Source of the DNA: CAVVGZ01 sp963841845
GTDB taxonomy: Bacteria > Chloroflexota > Anaerolineae > Anaerolineales > Anaerolineaceae
Reading direction: 5' to 3'
DNA length: 64,000 bases
NCBI GenBank assembly: GCA_963841845.1
Contig: CAWJEG010000009.1
Span: forward strand, 124,001 to 188,000
Under the pieces are notes generated by a model. That model was not told where the DNA came from, searched no databases, and saw only the letters and a list, made by a program, of their open reading frames with translations. Made by a program: the position numbers and the translations under genes. Shown one piece after another: positions 35,363 through 45,189 of the stretch (its first letter is position 1; each line of letters starts with the position of its first letter).

Positions 35363-37954
35363 TCACGTATCTACAGGTTCTGCATCAGCGGTGGAGGTGA
35401 AAATCAATCCGTTATCACCCAGATCCACCAGGATGGAGTCTCCTGGTTTGAACTCTCCCTGCAGCAGACGCATAGCCAGGGGGTCCTGAACCTCGCGCTG
35501 GATCGTCCTTTTGAGCGGCCTGGCACCAAAATTTGGATCATACCCGGCCTCAGCAAGGTATGCAGCAGCCCCGGGTGTCATTTCCAGGAGCAATCCTTTT
35601 TCAGTAAGCCGGTTTGAGACATGGTGCATCTGGATGGCAACGATCTCCTTGAGATCCTCCCGGCTTAATGGAAGGAAGACAACAATTTCATCGATCCGGT
35701 TGAGGAACTCCGGCCTGAAGTGGGACTGCAGGATTTGATTGATGTGCTGCCTGTCAACCTCACCCGACTGGTTCATCCACAGCTCGCTGCCAATGTTGCT
35801 GGTCATAATCACAAGCGTGTTACGAAAATCAATTGTCCTGCCGTGACCGTCGGTGAGACGGCCGTCATCCAGCAACTGGAGGAGGACGTTAAAGACTTCC
35901 GGATGAGCTTTTTCGATTTCATCGAACAACACAACGCTATAAGGTCTTCTATGGACCGATTCGGTCAGCTGACCACCTTCATCGTAGCCGATATATCCTG
36001 GAGGCGCTCCAATTAACCTGGAAACGGTATGCTTCTCCTGGTATTCACTCATATCGATGCGTATCAACGCTTTTTCATCATCAAAGAGGAATTCCGCCAG
36101 GGCTCTCGCCAGCTCAGTTTTTCCAACCCCGGTTGGTCCAAGGAAAATGAAGGAGCCAATCGGCCGGTTTGGATCCTGCAGACCTGACCTTGAGCGGCGC
36201 ACGGCATTTGAAACGACGCGTATTGCATCCTCCTGTCCCACAACCCGGCGGTGCAGTCGTTCTTCCATGTGAATCAGTTTTTCAATTTCACCTTCCAATA
36301 GGCGTGATACCGGAATACTGGTCCACCTGGAAATCACTTCTGCGATCTCTTCCGCATCGACTTCCTCCTTTAATAAGGCTTGTTCGTCCTGCAATTCAAC
36401 CAGTTTTTGCTCCGCCTGATTTTGCTTATCCTCAAGCTCTCTTAAGACGCCATAACGAAGGCGGGCGGCTTTTTCCAGGTCTGCGGCTCTTTCGGATTGT
36501 TCAATCTCAATTTTTGTCTGCTCAATTTGTTCCTTGATGGACTGCAGCTGGCTGATTGCGTCTTTTTCAAACCTCCAGCGGATGCCAAGTTCCTGGGAAC
36601 GCTGTTTTAACAGTTGTAAATCTACTTCAATTTTTGATAAGCGCTCCATTGACCCTTTATCAGTCTCTTTCTGAAGCGCCTGGCGTTCAATTTCCAGCTG
36701 CATAACCTGACGGTCAACCTGGTCCAACTCCTGCGGTTTTGAATCTATTTCAGTGCGGAGTTTTGCAGCAGCTTCATCAATCAGGTCAATGGCTTTGTCG
36801 GGGAGGAAGCGATCCGTAATATAGCGATGGGATAAGGTCGCAGCAGCGATAACAGCCGCATCGGTAATACGCACGCCATGATGCACCTCGTAGCGTTCTT
36901 TTAACCCGCGCAGGATGCTGATTGTGTCTTCCGGTGTGGGTTCATTGATCACAACTGGTTGAAACCGTCTTTCAAGTGCGGGATCTTTTTCGACATACTT
37001 GCGGTATTCATCCAGGGTTGTGGCACCGATCATGTGCAGTTCTCCCCGAGCCAGCATTGGTTTAAGCATATTGCCGGCATCCATGGCGCCTTCCGCTGCA
37101 CCTGCACCAATTACGGTATGCATCTCATCAACAAAAAGGATGATTTCACCATTGGATTCCGTAATTTCCTTCAAAACTGCTTTCAACCGTTCTTCAAACT
37201 CGCCGCGGAATTTTGCACCAGCAACCAAGGCGCTGATATCCAGCTGGATGAGTTTCCTGCGTTTGAGGCCTTCCGGAACGTCTCCATTAATAATGCGCTG
37301 GGCAAGACCTTCAACGATGGCGGTTTTGCCAACACCCGGCTCACCGATCAGCGCCGGGTTGTTCTTGGTACGCCGGGACAGGATTTGAATCGTCCGGCGT
37401 ATCTCTTCATCTCGTCCAATAACAGGATCAAGTTTACCCAGGCGTGCCATTGCTGTAAGGTCACGCCCATATTTTGCCAGTGCATCGTAGGTTGCTTCGG
37501 GATTCTGGGTTGATACACGCTGTGAGCCGCGCACGCTCATTAAGGCTTTTAGAACAGCATCTTTTGTGAGGCCGAAATCTGGCAGTCTTTTTCCTTCCGG
37601 GCTGTCTAAAATTCCCAACAGGATATGTTCTGTTGAGGTAAAGTCATCCTTCATCCCTTTTGCATAACGTTCGGCAGCATTCAGCACATCCATGGCTGGT
37701 CGTGAAAGCCCGACCTGGACATTGGATCCGGTCACCCGCGGGCGCTGCTCCAGCTCGTTTCCAACCTCATCCCTGAGGGCCTGGATACTCCCGGATACCC
37801 TGGTTACGACTGCCGGAATAATCCCATCCTGCTGGTTCAGAAGGGCATGCAGCAAGTGGGCAGGTTCTATTGCCTGGTGGTTCATATCTATGGCAGACTG
37901 CTGGGCAGCGTAAACTGCCTCCTGTGCTTTTTGTGTAAATTTATCCAGATTCAT
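35363..37954 (-). CDS. clpB: ATP-dependent disaggregase ClpB
   Basis: An 863-residue Hsp100 chaperone that rescues aggregated proteins with DnaK. It has a double Clp-N repeat (about 1-145), AAA-1 with GEPGVGKTA, the coiled-coil middle domain (about 400-525, many Gln/Glu/Arg heptads), AAA-2 with GPTGVGKTE and LFDEIEKAHPEV, and a C-terminal small domain. Start ATG 37954 is chosen over 37978 because MNLDKFTQKAQEAV is the family start. No CIRCE or HAIR operator was found in the 298 bases upstream; only a short CCTTA-TCA-TAAGG repeat (38011-38023) is there. Confidence 0.97.
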   Translation of the reverse strand: MNLDKFTQKAQEAVYAAQQSAIDMNHQAIEPAHLLHALLNQQDGIIPAVVTRVSGSIQALRDEVGNELEQRPRVTGSNVQVGLSRPAMDVLNAAERYAKGMKDDFTSTEHILLGILDSPEGKRLPDFGLTKDAVLKALMSVRGSQRVSTQNPEATYDALAKYGRDLTAMARLGKLDPVIGRDEEIRRTIQILSRRTKNNPALIGEPGVGKTAIVEGLAQRIINGDVPEGLKRRKLIQLDISALVAGAKFRGEFEERLKAVLKEITESNGEIILFVDEMHTVIGAGAAEGAMDAGNMLKPMLARGELHMIGATTLDEYRKYVEKDPALERRFQPVVINEPTPEDTISILRGLKERYEVHHGVRITDAAVIAAATLSHRYITDRFLPDKAIDLIDEAAAKLRTEIDSKPQELDQVDRQVMQLEIERQALQKETDKGSMERLSKIEVDLQLLKQRSQELGIRWRFEKDAISQLQSIKEQIEQTKIEIEQSERAADLEKAARLRYGVLRELEDKQNQAEQKLVELQDEQALLKEEVDAEEIAEVISRWTSIPVSRLLEGEIEKLIHMEERLHRRVVGQEDAIRVVSNAVRRSRSGLQDPNRPIGSFIFLGPTGVGKTELARALAEFLFDDEKALIRIDMSEYQEKHTVSRLIGAPPGYIGYDEGGQLTESVHRRPYSVVLFDEIEKAHPEVFNVLLQLLDDGRLTDGHGRTIDFRNTLVIMTSNIGSELWMNQSGEVDRQHINQILQSHFRPEFLNRIDEIVVFLPLSREDLKEIVAIQMHHVSNRLTEKGLLLEMTPGAAAYLAEAGYDPNFGARPLKRTIQREVQDPLAMRLLQGEFKPGDSILVDLGDNGLIFTSTADAEPVDT

Positions 37955-38252
37955 ATCATTTACCTTTTTTCCATCCAACCCAAATTATGTCTGGAGAAAA
38001 CCAGCCATATCCTTATCATAAGGAGTAATCATCAGATTTTGGTAAATGGATTATTAGAATTTCATTAATGGAAAGGAAAGCTCATCCCAGCAATAATGGT
38101 GGAAGGGTAAAATTTATTACTGATACTTTAATCCAATACATTTTCAAATTTAATCACTCTAAATCAACAGCGTCAGCAATTGGGTCCACAATTGAGGGAG
38201 GAGATAACCGTCTTCAAATCTGCAATGGTTTCTAAAAACCTCAATTTTGAAA

Positions 38253-39707
38253 TCAGGAAAAATTGCGTTTTCGAAGAACAGAAGATCGGATAGATTCAAG
38301 CAAGGCGGATTTCATTTGTTCTACTCCAACAATTTGGGAATTTGGTTTGACAAACCTGAAGAGGCAAATATCCGGCAGCATCTTATGGGGAATCCCTTTA
38401 TCCATCGCTCGTAATAACCAATCGGTTTCTTCCATACCTGAGTGACCCGCTCCAAAACCCCCGACTTGTAAAAAAGTGGAGCGACGGGACATCAGCGTGC
38501 CGAACAAATCTCCGAACCTCTTTCGTATGGAGAGCTCATCGATTAACTCAGATGGATATTTTACATCGGGCATGATGATATGACGGGTTCTGCCCACCAC
38601 ATATCCATCGCCAGGGTGTGAAAGTAAATAAGCAACCTGGGTCTTAATTTTCCCGGGAGCCCATTCACCTTCGGTATCCAGGAAAGCGATAAATTCCCCA
38701 TTCGATCTCTCAATGGCTGCATTCAGTCCTGAGACCAGGTCTGAACAGTCACCAATAAAACCGGTCTGATTAAAGGTGTCCATTATCAGAGCATTAAAAC
38801 GATCCAATTTGGATCCTACAATCATTAATTCAATGTGGGGGTAGTCCTGATTACTAATGCTATCGAGGGCCGGTTGACCTGTTTCAAGGTTGCCACTGTC
38901 AAATAAAATGACACTGACGAGCGGCCAGGATAACGGTTCCTGCTTTTGGCGCTGAAAAAATTGCTGTTCATTTACAAGGAGTTCAGGTATTGTGGTCAGT
39001 CTGCCCAGTTCTTTGACAATGCCGGATGACTTTCGCCGCCGTAGGATTGATCTTCGAATGATGTTCAAAAAGCCCGTAGAAATCATATCTTTTCCGGTAG
39101 TCAGGTTATGCTCATGGATACGATATATGAGTGCCAGTCTGCGCTGCACAAGGATATTAATCCCAAGCTCCCTCGCCCGCAGCCAGAAATCCGAGTCTTC
39201 ATGGAACTTTAGTCCAGCATCGAAATACCCGACCTTTTCAAAAACAGACCGGTGCATGACCATGGACCCAAGATTGGTATAAATGAAAGGGAAATCAATA
39301 TCAACGCCAACCAACCGGTGCTGTGTTTGATTTTGGAGTTTGATCCTGTTTATCAGACCCTGGACGATCTCGACGGTTGGAAAAGCCTCAAAACATCTCA
39401 TCTGCATGCTAAGTTTGTCTTCAGGCCACAGATCGTCTGCATCAATGAAGGCGATAAATTCTCCTTTTGCCAATTGAATTCCGAGGTTCCTTGCCGCGGC
39501 AGGTCCCGAGTTGGGTTGGTAATAATAATGTATCCGGTCGGCAAACCCGGCTGCGACCTGAGCGGTCGTGTCCGTTGATCCATCATCGACAATTATGATC
39601 TCAAGCGGCTGGTAGGCTTGTTGGAGAACACTTCCAATCGCCTCTGCCAATAATCTTTCCCCGTTATAGACAGGCAGGACCACGCTAACCAAAGGGCTGG
39701 CTGTCAT
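38253..39707 (-). CDS. Family 2 glycosyltransferase with two GT-A domains
   Basis: A 484-residue protein. Domain 1 (about 5-240) has SVVLPVYNGERLLAEAI, IVDDGSTD, the donor site FIDADDLW and ends in RRSILRRRK. Domain 2 (about 255-480) is related but degenerate: FLDTEGEWAPGK stands where DADD is expected and EETDWLLRAM follows. Its end, SIRSSVLRKR, repeats the close of domain 1. It starts eight bases after the kinase-like gene, in one operon with the PqqD-like gene. Domain 2 may not be catalytic. Confidence 0.88.
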   Translation of the reverse strand: MTASPLVSVVLPVYNGERLLAEAIGSVLQQAYQPLEIIIVDDGSTDTTAQVAAGFADRIHYYYQPNSGPAAARNLGIQLAKGEFIAFIDADDLWPEDKLSMQMRCFEAFPTVEIVQGLINRIKLQNQTQHRLVGVDIDFPFIYTNLGSMVMHRSVFEKVGYFDAGLKFHEDSDFWLRARELGINILVQRRLALIYRIHEHNLTTGKDMISTGFLNIIRRSILRRRKSSGIVKELGRLTTIPELLVNEQQFFQRQKQEPLSWPLVSVILFDSGNLETGQPALDSISNQDYPHIELMIVGSKLDRFNALIMDTFNQTGFIGDCSDLVSGLNAAIERSNGEFIAFLDTEGEWAPGKIKTQVAYLLSHPGDGYVVGRTRHIIMPDVKYPSELIDELSIRKRFGDLFGTLMSRRSTFLQVGGFGAGHSGMEETDWLLRAMDKGIPHKMLPDICLFRFVKPNSQIVGVEQMKSALLESIRSSVLRKRNFS

Positions 39708-39714
39708 TTTTTAC

Positions 39715-40795
39715 TCAACCATTCGATAAAAGACTGAATATGGCATCAGGTATCCGGTTAATCTCTGTTCCCAGTTCCAGGATATAAGCCGGAACCTTCC
39801 GGACCAGGTTTGAAATCGTCTTGAATTCCATTGCTCCAGCACCAGGTAATTGCAGCAGGGTAGAGGGAGCAAGTGCCGTCAATGCAACCCCTGCAGATGC
39901 ATTTCTAAGACGAGATTCTTTTCCATCTGTTATTTGCGGCAGGATGATAGCCCTGATGGGGAACCCGCGGCTGACTTTCTCGGGGAAATGCTGCTGTAAA
40001 AAAAACACAGCCTTGTCATCTTTTTGCCGGTTCTGGTTGCTTACGAGTGGAGCCAGGTTGGGGAATCTTTCCAGATCGAGATCCCCGCGCAGCTTGGCAG
40101 TATTATATACGCTGTATGCAAACGGTAACGGGTCCGTTTTAACCAGACAATAATCATCACTGGCATATAAAAGGCCAGCCTCCAGGCAAGCCAAGGCTGT
40201 GGTTGATTTTCCTGTTCCACCCTTTCCTGCCAGCAGAACACCTCCAGTCGGCAGGCCGACCGCTCCGCCATGGATGAACTGGTATATCCCCTGATCCGCC
40301 CACCAATGGAGAATAGTCCTCATTGGGGAAGCAATTTCATAAGATGGTAAGGTTTGTGCGTCTTTCACCCAGTATATAGCCAGATTTTCCCGAAGATCAA
40401 TGATGCTGAAAATATTCGGCCCCAAATGGTAAGCAGCATGAATCCTTTCGTCTGTCCATTCCTTGATCTCTCCCCGGTTGCCAAGATGAATCCACCACTC
40501 ACCCAGAGAGTTTAAAGTAATGCGAAAGAAATAATGGGATCTCGGTCCCGGTCGAGACGCTATCCCAGAGCAAGACCGTTAATTCAGGTGCATCAGTAGG
40601 GGGAATTTCCAGGTGGCTTATGGCGGTGGTTAGAGCGGTGATTAATCCGTTCCCAACAAAGCGGAGGCGAATAGCACGTTCACCAATACTAAAATATCGA
40701 TCTTGATATCCCCCGGCAGCCTGTTCCGCCTGTTTATAGATTACATAAATAAAATGAAAAAATGATAGGCTCTTATCCTTTGTCGACGCTGGCAT
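39715..40795 (-). pseudogene. HPr-kinase-like (HprK-related) kinase, one frameshift
   Basis: Two frames join into a protein of about 360 residues. ATG 40795 opens MPASTKDKSLSFFHFIYVIY and runs to SHYFKLSG; the next frame adds EWWIHLGNRGEIKEW and TDERIHAAYHLGPNIFSIID, then the kinase core. That core has HGGAVGLPTGGVLLAGKGGT with Walker A GKGGTGKST and a YASDDYCLV strand. This is the layout of HprK-related kinases found beside PqqD proteins, some of which phosphorylate lasso peptides. A single base near 40500 causes the break. The start overlaps the PqqD-like gene by 23 bases. The N-terminal region is divergent and typical for this subgroup. Confidence 0.8.
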
Positions 40796-41246
40796 GATCA
40801 CTATCTTCTTCTTTGTGAGGCCAACCTTCTTCATCAACCTCATGTATGGGATCTAAAAGAAGCAGTTCTTGCATATCGGAATATTTTTCCAGAACGGGAA
40901 ATTCAAACTTCATTTTCTCTGATCCAGCTGCCACGGGGGTTTTTGGAGTCTGGCTTACTATGCGCCTGGTAGAGGATACTTGAACGAGTCCCTCCTGCTG
41001 CAATTCAACCAGGAGTTCGCGGATGGCTTTCTCAATATCTTTGGACTCACCATCATAGCGGTTAGAAATCTCAACCGTTAGATCTTCGAAATTTGCCCCG
41101 TTTTCGATCCGATTCCAGACATCTACACCGGAGTACCGCAAGCTGTAATATACCCCGTTTTCGAGATTGACGATAACAGTTTCCCCATCAATTGTTTCAT
41201 GGACCACATCTGGTCTTTTTATATTAAAGTAGCCAAGATCATCCAT
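40773..41246 (-). CDS. PqqD-like protein with precursor-like C-terminal tail
   Basis: A 157-residue protein. Residues 8-95 are a PqqD or RiPP recognition domain (IKRPDVVHETIDGETVIVNL, NGVYYSLRYSGVDVWNRIE, IRELLVELQQEGLV). A linker follows, then a tail (112-157) with FEFPVLEKYSDMQELLLLDP and IHEVDEEGWPHKEED. The spacing F-x-x-P-x-L-x-x-Y-x-D-M resembles the YxxPxLxxxG leader that PqqD-like B1 proteins bind in lasso-peptide systems, so the protein may carry its own leader and a substrate-like end. It is first in an operon with an HprK-like kinase and a GT2. The tail's role is an inference. Confidence 0.85.
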   Translation of the reverse strand: MDDLGYFNIKRPDVVHETIDGETVIVNLENGVYYSLRYSGVDVWNRIENGANFEDLTVEISNRYDGESKDIEKAIRELLVELQQEGLVQVSSTRRIVSQTPKTPVAAGSEKMKFEFPVLEKYSDMQELLLLDPIHEVDEEGWPHKEEDSDHASVDKG

Positions 41247-42193
41247 CTTCGTTTTTCTCCATCCCTAGAGCCTGAATTCAGGAGTTACGGACCCCTTAAA
41301 TTGTATCCAAACATTGCAGATCACAAAATTTTTATATCATTTTTCAACTTTGTTCAATTTTACCTTAATTATTTGTAATTTTCCCAAGATCATAAATTAC
41401 CAGGATATCCACCGCGGAAGAAAAGCCATCCTGGTTTAGATAGAAGTCCGGGATAAGCGATCCAACCTGGTGAGATCCATTGATAGGAGATATTGAGAAT
41501 ATTAATCGAATGTGATCTCAACCATACTCATAAATATGAGCCTGGTTTGATACTGGTTTTCGATCAAATCTAAATATCGAAATTCCACATATCTCCAGGA
41601 TAAAATATGAAATCAACCCGGTGCTGGTAGACCTGAATCCGGCAAACCTGATCATTCAATCGGGTGACTTGCTGGAATCCAGGATGATATCCAGATATCC
41701 TTCTGCTATCTCAAGGATCGGTTTATAGCAAAACAAACCTTTTCGATCAAGGCACTCTGAGGGTGTCAGAGAAATTCCACAGACATTTGATGATTCTGGA
41801 TGCGGGAACGCCGTACGGCAAATGTAAGAACTGAATTGGTTTCCTGTCTGACTTGAAACGGCAAAAAATGAGTCCTGCATACAGGTGGGACGATTGTTTA
41901 ACCGGATGCAATTTCCTTCATATATGTAAATTGTGCGTTGATCCCACTTTTTGGATAGGAAGGAAATTTAAAACCGATATATAAAAATTATCCAGGGAGT
42001 TGATTTCAGTTTAGGCATAAATCGAATAATTCAGCGAACTTATCCATGATTATGGAATGGACAACATCTTGATATCATCTGATGATCAAGTTCGTATGAA
42101 AAATTTTTGATGAATGGAAATGGTCACCCAGTTAATTCTCACTGATACCTTTCCAGATGAATTGAGGAACTCGAACTTATCAAGGAGTTTTAA
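41247..42193. other. 947-base gap between divergent halves of the accessory cluster
   Basis: AT-rich, with stops in all frames. A 74-codon minus-strand frame (41656-41880, MQDSFFAVSSQTGNQF) has no ribosome site and no family I know. The gap probably holds the PqqD promoter on one side and that of the nucleotidyltransferase gene on the other. I searched by eye for short precursor peptides and found none convincing. Confidence 0.35.
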
Positions 42194-43428
42194 ATGGATC
42201 AGGATGCAGTCACAAATTTTCTGACATGCCTCTGCTATGAAGACGACACACCAAAGAAAGAACGGTTGGCGAAACTATTCGCTAAGGATTGGCAGGATGT
42301 TACGGCGCTGGTCCATCGACATACTGTTGCTCCGCTGTTATATCAAACGCTACGTCAAATGGGCGTTATGTATCAGATGCTGTGTTGAAGGAATTGAGAC
42401 AAGCGACCCTGAAAAATATAATGCGGAATATTCGTATATTTCGAGAATTGGGTGAACTGCTAAGGCAATTTCAGGAAATAAATATACCGGTCATTAAACA
42501 CAAAAGAGCATACCTGGCTGAGATTATATATGCCAATAGAAGGCTCCGGACAATGGTGGATATCGATCTTCTGGTAAGAAAGGGTGATTTGCATCTCGCC
42601 GAACACGAACTAATGAAGATGGGTTACATGATCGATGACGAGGGATTTTGGACCGGTGAGAAAACCAGGCATTTTATCTACAGGTATCCTGAAAAGGATT
42701 TTCATTATGAAATCCATTGGACTCTGTTCGAATCCGAACATCCATCACAGATTGACAGAGAGGGCTTGTGGAACAGGGCTGAGCCGGTTGTGGAGTCACA
42801 AGCGCCTGCGCAGGCACTATCATGTGACGATCTATGGTACACCTCAGCATGCATGCTGCAGAACATTTGTTTTGGATGAGGATGAGTATTTTTTGTGATA
42901 TCGGTGAGATCGTGCGAAGCAAAGGGATGGAATTGGATTGGCAATCGATTGCTGCACAGGCGCGGCAGTGGGGCGGTTTGTGCTCTGTCTATTTCATTCT
43001 GCGGCTGGCAAAGGAGCTGTTGGGTGTGGCAGTGCCGGAAGAGTGGCTCACATCAATCCGGCCCGACGATTTTGAGGAAAAATATCTCATTCTTGCAGGC
43101 CAAAGGATTTTTTATAGAAATTGGTTTGATGAGACCCTGATTCCGTCACCGAATGTTTCCCGTTTATGGGATCGGAAGGGACTGGATCGAAAATTGGTGC
43201 TCATCCGTGACCGTATGCTGCCTTCACGCAAGATTATGGCACGGGACATATCCCGCAAAAGCGAATTCCTGGCGCATTTACTTATATTACCCGGTGAGGT
43301 GGAAAGAACTATTGGTACGCAACTGGAATATGTTGTGGCGGCTTATGCGAGGCGACCCAAAAACACAATCCGAAGCGGTGCGCGCCAATGAGATCATTAC
43401 ACTGCGGGAATGGATAAGGTCGGGCTGA
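42194..43428 (+). pseudogene. PF14907-type nucleotidyltransferase family protein, three frameshifts
   Basis: Four frame segments join into one protein of about 410 residues. ATG 42194 gives MDQDAVTNFLTCLCYEDDTP to VAPLLYQTLRQMG. The second has YVSDAVLKELRQATLKNIMR and the nucleotidyltransferase motif RRLRTMVDIDLLV with the DxD pair. The third has HAAEHLFWMRMSIFCDIGEI. The last ends WRLMRGDPKTQSEAVRANEI plus ITLREWIRSG. Breaks lie near 42365, 42845 and 43330. Relatives occur in RiPP clusters, where one (PsmN) glycosylates a phosphorylated lasso peptide. The usual KG of the LLKGAA motif is replaced by KHKRAYL. Confidence 0.75.
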
Positions 43429-43913
43429 AATGAATTTGCATAGTGACCTGACCTCAATGGTTGTGCAATATACTTGTCAAACCGACAGACAATAGATCTT
43501 GTTCAGGCAGGCATCCTCAATTAGCGGGATATTTTCAGTGTTCAGACTTCCATTGAAAGACTGATGTGCGAAATGCTCCGCCACCAATCTCGAGAAGGTC
43601 AATAAAGAGATCCGTTGGGGAACTCATGGAATGGGCATCCTTCCAACCGGGATTTAGGGTTTCGTATTGATTTTCCGACCTCTTAATCGGATTAATGATG
43701 GAATTTATTTTTGGAAACATTATTAGACCGTAAGATTTTCGAATTGTTATTATGATGGGAACCTTCAAGATAAATATTTAGATAGCTTATTTCGAAATCG
43801 GGGTGATCCAACAGAAGACATAACAAGTGATTTTCCATGAGTAAAATAGAGATAATTAATCAGATTAACAAAAATCCCCATATTGCTTGTTGTATTCACG
43901 AAATGAAACAGAA
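43429..43913. other. Intergenic region, no supported gene
   Basis: 485 bases. A minus-strand frame of 77 codons (43535-43768) starts only with TTG and has no ribosome site; I do not call it. No repeats or RNA were recognised. Confidence 0.3.
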
Positions 43914-45017
43914 ATGGGATTGGTGGAGGAGCCGATAAAAACTTCACTTGAAGGAAAAAATAAAAGCGTTGCTTTTTTCCCTTCCCTGGAAAAGATGGCT
44001 GGCAATCCATATTGGGATATGCTGGTCTCAGGATTTGAAAAGGTTGGTATTGAATTTATTGCAGATACTCCAAATGTATTAAACAAGAAGTGGCTGGACT
44101 CTAATAGAAAACGAATCCATGTTATCCATCTTCATTACTGCCAGCTGTTTTACACCACACAGGAGGGTAGGGCAAAATTCTCGAGTGTATTAAGGCTTGC
44201 ATCTCATTTGATCCATGCACGGATGTTAGGATACCGTGTTGTATTTACAGTTCACCAATTAGAACCTACCTATTGGCTTGAACCTGAATGGGTGGATCGT
44301 TTTGGGCATTACGTCATCATCCGGCTCTCTGAAAGAGTCATTGTCCACTGCCAGGAAGCCAAACGCTTAATGAAACGCATGTATGGCAGAAAAAAAGCCA
44401 TCTATGTCATCGGCCATCCAAATTACATAAATAAATATATCAATGTTGTGACCAAAGAACAGGCCCGAAAAATCCTTAATCTATCCGAAGAGGGATTATT
44501 TGTATTTACATTCCTGGGCGGCATCCGTCCCAATAAGGGAATAGACTATTTAATAAGAGCATTTCGAAATCTTAAAGACAAAAGGTACCGCCTGGTAATT
44601 GCTGGTGCTCTCAACAAACCAGCAAATTACGGCCAGTACTTGCAAGCATTAAGAGGAGCGGATAGCCGGATTTCTTTCCATCTTAAATATGTACCGGATG
44701 ATGAGATTCAAAATTATTTGAATGCAGCAGATGTGGTTGTGCTTCCATTCGCCAGGATACTAACTTCTGGTTCCGCAATTCTTGCCATGTCATTTGGCCG
44801 TCCCGTGATTGCCCCCTGTATGGGATGTTTGCCCGAATTAATCGAGACTGGTGCAGGGTGGTTATTTGAACCCGGCAATGTTGAATCTTTGACGGCGGTC
44901 ATGAAAGAAGCGGCGTCCATCGATTTGTTGCAAATGGGTGAGAATGCGATTAAAAAAGTAACGCCTTTTTCGCTGGAGTCTATTTGCAAGCAAATGGAAA
45001 ATGTCTATTTTGATTAG
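43914..45017 (+). CDS. Family 4 glycosyltransferase (GT-B fold)
   Basis: A 367-residue protein of the GT-B fold. The C-terminal donor domain has FLGGIRPNKGIDYLIRAF, YVPDDEIQNYLNAADVVVLP and GSAILAMSFGRPVIAPCMGC followed by LPELIETG. The N-terminal half carries HVIHLHYCQLFY. Such retaining enzymes use nucleotide sugars in the cytosol to build polysaccharides or glycolipids. ATG 43914 is the likely start; the frame is open to a TTG at 43887. Neither has a clear ribosome site. The gene ends 172 bases before the next membrane protein. Confidence 0.85.
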   Translation: MGLVEEPIKTSLEGKNKSVAFFPSLEKMAGNPYWDMLVSGFEKVGIEFIADTPNVLNKKWLDSNRKRIHVIHLHYCQLFYTTQEGRAKFSSVLRLASHLIHARMLGYRVVFTVHQLEPTYWLEPEWVDRFGHYVIIRLSERVIVHCQEAKRLMKRMYGRKKAIYVIGHPNYINKYINVVTKEQARKILNLSEEGLFVFTFLGGIRPNKGIDYLIRAFRNLKDKRYRLVIAGALNKPANYGQYLQALRGADSRISFHLKYVPDDEIQNYLNAADVVVLPFARILTSGSAILAMSFGRPVIAPCMGCLPELIETGAGWLFEPGNVESLTAVMKEAASIDLLQMGENAIKKVTPFSLESICKQMENVYFD

Positions 45018-45189
45018 ATCTGTAAAGAATGATTCAAATTTATTGTTATTTGTATGCTGAGTTTTCATCAAAAAAATATTGGAAGAGATGCTTGAAGTGT
45101 TCTTGATGTTATTCACTTATCAATAAAAGCAGCATAATATCGAAGTTTCAAATTTCATGATTATTTTTGGAGATATGGAGACAAACTTT

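Noticed and set aside
37955..38252. CIRCE or HAIR heat-shock operator before clpB
   Set aside because: Only CCTTA-TCA-TAAGG is present, which matches neither consensus.
41656..41880. Minus-strand frame of 74 codons in the cluster gap, considered as a precursor peptide
   Set aside because: It lacks a leader-like motif and a ribosome site and contains no repeat or core-like end.
43535..43768. Minus-strand frame of 77 codons ending GGGAFRTSVFQWKSEH, considered as a RiPP precursor
   Set aside because: Only a TTG start without ribosome site is available and no leader pattern like that of the PqqD tail is present.
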